29,434 nucleotides of DNA, taken from the NCBI GenBank assembly GCA_947631725.1, contig CANRML010000004.1, forward strand, positions 1-29,434, read 5' to 3'. Both the position numbers and the translations under genes were made by a program. This DNA comes from an uncultured Clostridia bacterium. Lineage in GTDB: Bacteria; Bacillota; Clostridia; TANB77; CAG-508. Numbering within the stretch: the stretch's first letter is position 1; each line of letters opens with the position of its first letter. Below, in pieces: positions 24,501 to 29,434 of this stretch. The notes under the pieces are model-generated. The model saw only the letters and a program-made list of their open reading frames with translations, was not told the origin of the DNA and made no database searches.

Positions 24501-25380
24501 TGAAGTAGAAAAAAATACAGTAGAGGTTCTATATACATATTATGGAAGTGATAAACAATATAATAATAAATGGCAAATGACAGTCGAGGAATTTGTTACA
24601 TTTTTAAATGAAAATATTTTACAAGACGATAGATTTACAGATTTTATAGAAGAAGATATGAGAAATGATATAACAGAGGCAAAGACTACAATAAAAGATG
24701 CAAAAGAGTTGCTAATTGGAAATAATTACTCAAGAATTGTGCTAAATACTAAATTTTCTGCAGAATCAAAAGAAACATTTGAATTTATTCAAAAATTAAA
24801 AGATATGTTTGGAGAAGAAATAGAAGATTTTTATGTAGTAGGAGATTCTACAATGGCTTATGAAATAAGTCAAACTTTTGATAATGAGTTGAACTTTATG
24901 ACTATAATAACAATGGTGGCAATATTTGTAGTAGTTGCAATTACATTTAAATCTCTAATTATACCAACTATATTAGTCATTATAATTCAGACAGCAGTTT
25001 ATTTAACAATGGGAATATTATCTATTATAGGGGAAAATGTATATTTTATTGCAATACTAATTGTTCAAAGTATATTAATGGGAGCAACTATTGACTATGC
25101 TATATTATATACCTCATATTATCTTGAACACAGAAAAAGTGAAGGAATAAAACAGGCAATTATAGATTCATATAATAAGTCAATACATACTATATTGACT
25201 TCAAGTTCAATACTAATTATAGTAACATTAATTATTGCAAACTTTGCATCAGCTATTGCAGCAAAAATATGTAAAACAATTTCAGAAGGAACTATATGTT
25301 CAACGATTTTAATTTTAACATTACTTCCAGCAATACTTGCTTTTTGTGATAAACTAATAGTTAAAAATAGAAATAAATAG
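21526..25380 (+). CDS. MMPL/RND-family transporter with tandem ~80-residue repeats in the second outer loop
   Basis: A 1284-residue transporter. Helix 1 (about 12-30), outer loop 1 (31-155), helices 2-6 (about 156-310) with SHITDSIAAILQMALSMDYSIMLMNRYD, the family's helix-4 proton-relay region, helix 7 (about 337-356), a huge outer loop 2 (357-1119) and helices 8-12 (1120-1280) with the matching ILMGATIDYAILYTSYYLE. The second loop holds about eight copies of an 80-residue unit (see repeat entry). MMPL proteins export lipids or drugs by proton motive force. The start is TTG 21526, with AAGGAAGGA about 7 bases upstream and no ATG alternative. A divergent TetR gene and operator suggest induction by a substrate, as for efflux pumps. 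Confidence 0.92.
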   Translation: MRKITDFIINKRHLILILFIIFTIVSGILSTKVKINHDIAEYLPDTSETRIGMDIMEEEFSETETSSLNIMFENLSNEEKQKIKNDLESTDEVESVDYDDTENYNKENYTLYVVTVDDKSDSELAKNVYNQISEKYKEYTFYTSGGISETNKSVLPIWIIVLAVACALVILLIMCESYVEPFLFLTSILMAVVLNKGTNIIFSNVSHITDSIAAILQMALSMDYSIMLMNRYDQEKKTEKDKVKAMKNALYKAFQAISSSSVTTIVGLLALVFMTFKIGKDLGFVLAKGVLFSLICIFFVLPDLILIFDKWISKTKKRSPNIKLGKLGSFSYKIRFIAVPIFLIVFITSFLLKGNLGIDYTDSQTDKIADVFSENNQIAILYKNEDEEKISKKLSELENEEKVDEVLAYGNTINEKLTYDKLKDKLKDLGSDVDIEDYLLKIVYFDYFNPEKNNTITFKEFIDFIENEAYTNEKTNEKISDKTKKDITRLKNFVVEGDINRKRTSSDISNILEIDKSKIEDIFTYYLSKNNNTQITLNDFINFMNKDVLTNEKYASKINSESRNKLNTLSKFANKQTIQKKITSSQMAKLFGIDNNTMDELYKYYILVNDIDLKMTISEFSNFVLNDVLKNAEYANSFDAKTVQNIKLLATFSNLNTINKQMNNKALSNLFGIEETKVNQILLLKYSTQKNENKYTISDFVKNISGIKSTTHYLDGIDTANLEKIMSNPELLNDKTEYKATEMSKMLGIDINQMYQLYNLIDFAKGNISKWTATPNEFVKIILDNSKVESIKNSIDEATFKQLNLLSDIMKYTINKKSFTYQEISQIIGIDTNNAKNIYTLYVSSKNNTTLTPQQFVNFVLAHKNDDMLKSKITNNTIKDLNLVQTVMNSVINNKKYKSSELSSLLGMDKNNTDLLYGLYNSKYVNKNLKLSLKEFVNFILNDVITNKEYSSSFDNEKILKLNTVNGIMNNSIKNVEYTSDEILAIISNLSDEVEKNTVEVLYTYYGSDKQYNNKWQMTVEEFVTFLNENILQDDRFTDFIEEDMRNDITEAKTTIKDAKELLIGNNYSRIVLNTKFSAESKETFEFIQKLKDMFGEEIEDFYVVGDSTMAYEISQTFDNELNFMTIITMVAIFVVVAITFKSLIIPTILVIIIQTAVYLTMGILSIIGENVYFIAILIVQSILMGATIDYAILYTSYYLEHRKSEGIKQAIIDSYNKSIHTILTSSSILIIVTLIIANFASAIAAKICKTISEGTICSTILILTLLPAILAFCDKLIVKNRNK
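22870..24690 (+). repeat. Protein-level tandem repeat (about 8 x 80 residues) within the MMPL gene
   Basis: A recurrent unit begins with T-x-x-E/D-F-x-x-F and continues through a LNDV-x-(T/K)N-x-(E/K)Y segment and a central leucine-rich helix to S-x-(E/Q)(M/I/L)-x-x-(L/I)(F/L)G(I/M)(D/E) and a LY-x-(L/Y)Y helix. The T-x-x-E-F motif falls at about residues 453, 532, 613, 692, 771, 848, 928 and 1016, a period of 77-81 apart from the last interval. DNA copies have diverged far, so the array is old; no near-identical DNA repeats are present. Confidence 0.85.
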
Positions 25381-25384
25381 TAAT

Positions 25385-25424
25385 AAAAGAGCAAGTAAGA
25401 ATATTTACAATTACTTGCCCTTTT
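25385..25424 (+). terminator. Terminator after the MMPL transporter gene
   Basis: GCAAGTAA (25391-25398) pairs with TTACTTGC (25411-25418). After one A-C mismatch, AAAAG pairs with CTTTT. The T-run closes the hairpin just after the stop codon at 25380. Confidence 0.82.
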
Positions 25425-25482
25425 GTTATACTTTATATAGATTTGCAAATAGTAACAATATTTTCGCAAAAAGAGGGGAAAA

Positions 25483-27459
25483 ATGAATATTTTAGTAACT
25501 ATAAATGATAAATATGTAGAACAACTGAACATTTTATTAAATTCTATACAACTATCTAATAGATATGAAGAATTTAATGTTTATGTTTTAAATAGAAATC
25601 TAACTATCAAAAACATAGAAGAAATAAAAAAAGGATTAGACTTAGAAAAATTTCATGTAAATGATATAAAAGTTGATGAAGAAAAAATAAAATCATTGCC
25701 AGTATGTAAAGAAAAATATCCAGTGGAAATTTATTTTAGAATTTTTGCGGCGAAATATTTACCAAATGATATAGACAGAGTTTTATATTTAGATAGTGAT
25801 GCAATAGTAATAAATAAACTAGACACACTATATAATATGGATTTTGAAAACAACTATTTTATTGCAACAACACACATCAAAAAGATGTTACATAAATTTA
25901 ATGAAATAAGACTAGGAATTGATAAAGACGAACCATATATAAATACAGGAGTTCTTTTAATGAACTTAAAAGAATTACGAAAAATAAAAATTGAAGAAGA
26001 TGTAATAAACTTTATACAAAAAACTGAAAAAAAGCTTATATTACCTGATCAAGATATAATTAGCACAATATATGGTGACAAAATAAAACTAGTAAGTGAT
26101 TTAAAATATAATTTAGGAGATAGAAACTTAAATTTTTATAATTTGAATAATCCTAAATCTAAAATAGGAATTAAATGGATTTGTAAAAATACAGTAATTA
26201 TTCATTATTTTGGCAGAAATAAACCTTGGAATAATGGATATGTTGGTAAATTAGGATGTTTTTATAATAAGCTTGTAGAAAGACTAGAAAAAAATGAAGA
26301 TAAAAAAGTTTTAATATTATCATGTGGAACAGGTGGAGGACATAATACAGCAGCAAAGGCAATACAAGAAGAACTTCTTGCAAGACATATTAAGGCTGAT
26401 TTTAAGGAATATTTAGAAATAATTAATCCAAAATTAAAAGATAATGTCAATAAATTATATATACAATCGACAAATAGAAATGGTAAGATATTTAAAAATG
26501 TATATAACTTAGGTGAAATTTATGAAAAAACTAAGCTAAAATCACCAGTGTACATTATCAACAGTTTAAATAAAGATAAACTTTATAATTATATAAAGGA
26601 AAACAAATATAATTTCATTATAACTACACATCTATTTGCAGCACAAGTGCTAACAGCCATAAAAAAAGAACATCATATTCACTTTTTACAAGTAGCTACA
26701 GATTATGTGAGTATACCTTTTTGGGAAGAAACTAATCCTGATTATTTTGTTATACCAAGCAAAGAATTAGAATTAGATTTTGTAGAAAAAGGTATAAAAA
26801 AACAAAAATTATTAGCCTTAGGAATACCTGTAAGAAAACAATTTAGAGAAGAATATGATAAACAAGAAACAAAAAAACAACTAAATTTAGATATTGATAA
26901 AAAATATATTTTAATATTAAATGGAAGTATGGGATTTGGAAATGTAAAAGAAATAACAAAAAACTTATTAGAAAATATTCCAGATATTACATTTATTATT
27001 TCTTGTGGAAACAATACTAAACTAGAGAAATCTTTAAATAACAAATATAAAAATAATAACAGAGTTATGATACTTCCATATAGCAATGAATTAAGTAAAT
27101 ATATAGCAAGCTGTGAAGTTATACTTAGTAAACCTGGAGGATTAACTACTACAGAAATTGCAACTATGGAAAAACCACTAATTCATATAATGCCAATACC
27201 AGGTTGTGAAAATTATAATGCAAAGTTCTTTGATGAAAGAAAAATGTCAATTAAGTGTGAAAATATAGAAGAAATAGTAGAAAACACCAAAAAAATAATA
27301 AATAATAAGAATTTACAAAATGAGATAATTGAAAATCAAAAAAGATATATACCAAAAGATACTTGCGAAAAAATAGCAGAAATAGTTGAAAAAGAATTAG
27401 ATATAGATAGAGGTAATATACAATGGAAAAATATTTTACCAGAGAAAATGAAGAATTAG
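25483..27459 (+). CDS. GT8 - GT28 fusion glycosyltransferase (diacylglycerol glycosyltransferase-like)
   Basis: A 658-residue protein with two glycosyltransferase domains. Residues 1-265 are a GT8 domain (retaining, GT-A fold): NILVTINDKYVEQLNILLNS start, YFRIFAAKYLP, the metal-binding DSD at 104-106 (YLDSDA), NTGVLLMNL and the closing HYFGRNKPW. Residues about 273-650 are a GT-B domain of the MGDG-synthase/UgtP type: glycine-rich SCGTGGGHNTAAKAI, then a C-terminal nucleotide-sugar site with SKPGGLTTTE near 548. UgtP-like enzymes put glucose or galactose on diacylglycerol, making membrane glycolipids and the lipoteichoic acid anchor. The fusion suggests two successive sugar transfers by one protein. 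ATG 25483 has AGAGGGG. A PlsC-type acyltransferase overlaps its end by 37 bases. Confidence 0.9.
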   Translation: MNILVTINDKYVEQLNILLNSIQLSNRYEEFNVYVLNRNLTIKNIEEIKKGLDLEKFHVNDIKVDEEKIKSLPVCKEKYPVEIYFRIFAAKYLPNDIDRVLYLDSDAIVINKLDTLYNMDFENNYFIATTHIKKMLHKFNEIRLGIDKDEPYINTGVLLMNLKELRKIKIEEDVINFIQKTEKKLILPDQDIISTIYGDKIKLVSDLKYNLGDRNLNFYNLNNPKSKIGIKWICKNTVIIHYFGRNKPWNNGYVGKLGCFYNKLVERLEKNEDKKVLILSCGTGGGHNTAAKAIQEELLARHIKADFKEYLEIINPKLKDNVNKLYIQSTNRNGKIFKNVYNLGEIYEKTKLKSPVYIINSLNKDKLYNYIKENKYNFIITTHLFAAQVLTAIKKEHHIHFLQVATDYVSIPFWEETNPDYFVIPSKELELDFVEKGIKKQKLLALGIPVRKQFREEYDKQETKKQLNLDIDKKYILILNGSMGFGNVKEITKNLLENIPDITFIISCGNNTKLEKSLNNKYKNNNRVMILPYSNELSKYIASCEVILSKPGGLTTTEIATMEKPLIHIMPIPGCENYNAKFFDERKMSIKCENIEEIVENTKKIINNKNLQNEIIENQKRYIPKDTCEKIAEIVEKELDIDRGNIQWKNILPEKMKN

Positions 27460-28187
27460 TACAAGATGAAAATGAAGATATTATTCATTTATATGAGCCG
27501 TTAGAATTTAATATAGATGAAAATTATCAATATATTAAAAAAGGAAAAGTATTTTCATTTTTTTCTAATTTATTATATTATGGGATAGCTTTTCCTATTT
27601 TAACAATTTTAAATAAAATAGTATATGATTTAAAAATAGAAGGAAAAGAAAATATTAAAAACTTACAAACAGGAGCAATAAGTGTATCAAATCATGTTTT
27701 GATTTTAGATTGCACAATGATAGGACTATCTTTTGGACTTAAGAAAGTGTATTTTACTACAAGAGAAGGAAGCTTTAAAATTCCTTTTATAAGGAAACTA
27801 ATAAAACTATTAAGAGCAATACCTATCTCTAGCAATATAAGTCATAAGGAAGAATTTATAAAGGAATTAGACAAAGCTATACAAGAAGGAAAAATAATAC
27901 ACTTTTATCCAGAAAAAGCATTATGGCCGTATTATGAAAAGATAAGGAATTTCAAAAATGGTGCATTTAATTTTGCTATAAGAAACAATGTTCCTGTTAT
28001 ACCGATAGTAATTACTTTTAGAGCTCCAAAAGGAATAAGAAAATTGTTTAAAAGAAAAAAAGATGTTACTGTTAAAATACTAGAACCAATAAAATATACA
28101 GAAGAAATAGAAAATTCAAGAGAGGCTATACAAAAATTAAAAGAAAAAGTACATGAGATTATGAAAAGCAATACATATAAAAATTAG
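27423..28187 (+). CDS. PlsC-type 1-acylglycerol-3-phosphate acyltransferase
   Basis: A 254-residue membrane-bound acyltransferase. After an acidic N-terminus (1-40) comes a hydrophobic segment (FSFFSNLLYYGIAFPILTIL, about 44-64). The catalytic NHx4D motif is N90-H91-VLIL-D96, and the substrate motif FYPEKALWP (about 161-169) matches the EGTR block in altered form. PVIPIVITFRAP gives the fourth family block. It should add the second acyl chain to lysophosphatidic acid or a similar lipid, supplying diacylglycerol precursors. The gene overlaps the GT8-GT28 gene by 37 bases, with GAGG before ATG 27423, so the two form a lipid/glycolipid unit. Confidence 0.9.
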   Translation: MEKYFTRENEELVQDENEDIIHLYEPLEFNIDENYQYIKKGKVFSFFSNLLYYGIAFPILTILNKIVYDLKIEGKENIKNLQTGAISVSNHVLILDCTMIGLSFGLKKVYFTTREGSFKIPFIRKLIKLLRAIPISSNISHKEEFIKELDKAIQEGKIIHFYPEKALWPYYEKIRNFKNGAFNFAIRNNVPVIPIVITFRAPKGIRKLFKRKKDVTVKILEPIKYTEEIENSREAIQKLKEKVHEIMKSNTYKN

Positions 28188-28222
28188 AAAAGTGATATGA
28201 TTTACAATTTATATAATTATTT

Positions 28223-28260
28223 AAAAGATTATCAAAAAATGTGATAATCTTTTTATTTTT
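28223..28260 (+). terminator. Terminator of the glycolipid operon
   Basis: AAAAGATTATCA (28223-28234) and TGATAATCTTTT (28242-28253) form a perfect 12-bp stem with a 7-base loop and T-rich tail. Confidence 0.85.
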
Positions 28261-28272
28261 TTCTTAAATATA

Positions 28273-28301
28273 TTGACAAACTGTTATAACTGTTATAATA
28301 T
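28273..28301 (+). promoter_or_regulatory. Promoter of the GntR-ABC unit
   Basis: A perfect TTGACA (28273-28278). The -10 is TAATAT at 28296-28301 (17-base spacer), or TATAAT at 28294-28299 (15 bases). Confidence 0.7.
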
Positions 28302-28314
28302 ACATATAACAGTT
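28279..28314. promoter_or_regulatory. GntR (YtrA-type) operator with three half-sites
   Basis: AACTGTTATA (28288-28297), 7 bases, then TATAACAGTT (28305-28314) form a perfect 10-bp inverted repeat. A further direct copy AACTGTTATA lies at 28279-28288, sharing one base. The sites cover the -35 to -10 spacer and the start region, so binding would block transcription of the repressor's own operon. Confidence 0.75.
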
Positions 28315-28336
28315 GTAAATAAAAGGAGAATTAAAT

Positions 28337-28711
28337 ATGGATATTATTATAAGCAATAGCAGTAATCAGCCTATTTTTGAGCAAATAAAACAAGCTATCA
28401 AAAAAGCAATAGTAAGTAATGAACTAAAAGAAAATGAAATGTTACCATCAATAAGAGGATTAGCACAAGATTTACGAATTAGTGTAATGACAGTGAAAAA
28501 AGCCTATGATGAATTAGAACAAGAAGGATTTATAAAAACAATTCATGGAAAAGGAAGTTTAGTTGCTGCTAAAAATATTGAATTATTAAGAGAAGAACAA
28601 CTAAAAGAAATTGAAGGATATATTGATAAAATTGTCTTAATATGTAAATCATCTAATATAAGTAAAAAAGAGGTATTAGAAAGTTTTGAATATTTATGGG
28701 AGGATAAATAA
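28337..28711 (+). CDS. GntR-family repressor, YtrA subfamily
   Basis: A 124-residue regulator of the short YtrA type. The winged helix-turn-helix occupies residues 5-75 (QPIFEQIKQAIKKAIVSNEL, LPSIRGLAQDLRISVMTVKKAYDELEQEGF, IHGKGSLVA), followed by a small helical dimerisation tail instead of a large ligand domain. YtrA regulators control ABC transporters encoded next to them, often in response to cell-envelope stress. The stop codon is directly followed by the ABC ATPase start. The triple half-site operator upstream points to self-repression. Confidence 0.93.
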   Translation: MDIIISNSSNQPIFEQIKQAIKKAIVSNELKENEMLPSIRGLAQDLRISVMTVKKAYDELEQEGFIKTIHGKGSLVAAKNIELLREEQLKEIEGYIDKIVLICKSSNISKKEVLESFEYLWEDK

Positions 28712-29434
28712 ATGGAAAATATATTAGAAGTTAAAAATCTATGTAAAAAATATAATGGATTTGAATTGAAAGATGTTAATATTACATTGCCAAAAGGAGT
28801 GATTATGGGCTTTATTGGTGAAAATGGAGCAGGAAAAACCACTACAATTAAAGCAATTTTAGATATTATAAAAAACTATACAGGTGACATAAAAATATTT
28901 GGACTTGACAATAGGAAGGAAGACAAAAAAATAAAAGAAGATATTGGAGTAGTATTAGACGATATGTTCTTTCCAGAAATTCTTACAGCAAATGATATAA
29001 ATACTGTTATGAAAAATATTTATAAAAATTGGGATTCTCAGTTATATTTTAAATACTTAAATGAATTTACATTACCTAATAATAAGCCAATAAAAACACT
29101 TTCCAAAGGTATGAGAAAAAAGCTAGAAATAATAACAGCTATTTCACATCATCCCAAATTACTAATACTTGATGAACCAACAGCAGGACTTGACCCAATA
29201 GCAAGAAATGAGGTAATAGATATTTTTCAAGATTTTATTCAAAACGAAGAGTGTTCTATATTTATATCCACTCATATAACAACAGATTTAGAACATATTG
29301 CAGATTACATTACTTTTATAAACAATGGAAAAATCATATTATCAAAAAATAGAGAAGAATTGCTAGAAGAATATGGAATCTTAAAATGTTCTAAAGAAGA
29401 ATTTGAAAAGATAGATAAAAAAGACATTATTAAA
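28712..29434 (+). CDS. ABC transporter ATP-binding protein (YtrB-like), C-terminus beyond the window
   Basis: An open frame of 241 codons running off the end. It has Walker A GENGAGKTT at about 36-44, a Q-loop-like VVLDDMFFPE, the ABC signature in the form LSKGMRKKLE, Walker B LLILDEPTAGLD and the H-loop STH. This matches the ATPases of YtrA-linked exporters. The start ATG 28712 immediately follows the GntR stop, with GGGAGG at 28698-28703, so the two are translationally coupled. A permease gene would be expected next, outside the window. Confidence 0.93.
   Translation, partial: MENILEVKNLCKKYNGFELKDVNITLPKGVIMGFIGENGAGKTTTIKAILDIIKNYTGDIKIFGLDNRKEDKKIKEDIGVVLDDMFFPEILTANDINTVMKNIYKNWDSQLYFKYLNEFTLPNNKPIKTLSKGMRKKLEIITAISHHPKLLILDEPTAGLDPIARNEVIDIFQDFIQNEECSIFISTHITTDLEHIADYITFINNGKIILSKNREELLEEYGILKCSKEEFEKIDKKDIIK

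Noticed and set aside
22870..24690. True calcium-binding EF-hands in the MMPL repeats
   Set aside because: Only one or two copies have acidic or Asn residues at the right loop positions; most lack the position-1 Asp and the position-6 Gly. Kept only as a weak resemblance.
1..29434. tRNA or rRNA genes, CRISPR arrays, insertion sequences
   Set aside because: No cloverleaf with TTCGA-type loop, no regularly spaced direct repeats and no transposase frames with terminal inverted repeats were seen.

Overview
The window is a 29.4-kb, very AT-rich chromosomal segment from a spore-forming, low-GC Clostridia-type bacterium, most likely an uncultured gut lineage. The evidence is the 5' end of spoIVA with a SigmaE-like promoter, ylbJ, a ctsR-mcsA-mcsB-clpC stress operon with a textbook CtsR operator, a two-gene minimal Suf system, and dense short-gap operons with AGGAGG ribosome sites. 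There is no tRNA, rRNA, CRISPR array, insertion sequence or phage module, and no stretch over 300 bases lacks a gene.

Layout. 1-2418: spoIVA start (minus strand), then a UDP-sugar pyrophosphorylase with a left-handed beta-helix partner, closed by a terminator. 2434-4070: a holin-like membrane protein, then a DUF421/YetF plus DUF4363-like pair. 4075-7800 (minus): a LonB-type protease, an undescribed 59-aa Met/Tyr-rich protein and ylbJ. 7894-12686: a 52-aa orphan, then the CtsR-controlled protein quality-control operon. 12699-15009: a secreted protein that joins a VirB2/TrbC-like two-helix segment, two Big2 Ig-like domains and an L,D-transpeptidase. 15024-20042: a seven-gene run with a TtcA-family tRNA thiolase, a cyclophilin-like protein, a CMD-cupin fusion, an MBL hydrolase, SufC, SufB and a flavodoxin, which reads as an Fe-S/sulfur/redox unit. 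20059-25424: an FNT channel, a TetR repressor with a palindromic operator, and a giant MMPL transporter whose second outer loop holds about eight copies of an ~80-residue repeat. 25483-28260: a GT8-GT28 fusion glycosyltransferase with a PlsC-type acyltransferase (glycolipid synthesis). 28273-29434: a YtrA-type GntR repressor and an ABC ATPase that runs off the end.

The most striking observation is about decoding. Two genes, the L,D-transpeptidase and the TtcA-family gene, each need one +1 frame change to give an intact protein. Both breakpoints fall on the sequence T-CGG-A, where skipping the C gives a Gly (GGA) codon. In my manual scan of every gene in the window, these are the only two in-frame CGG codons, although CGG trinucleotides across codon boundaries occur about twenty times. 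This fits CGG being an unassigned or undecoded codon that drives +1 frameshifting. Two independent insertions or assembly errors remain the competing explanation.
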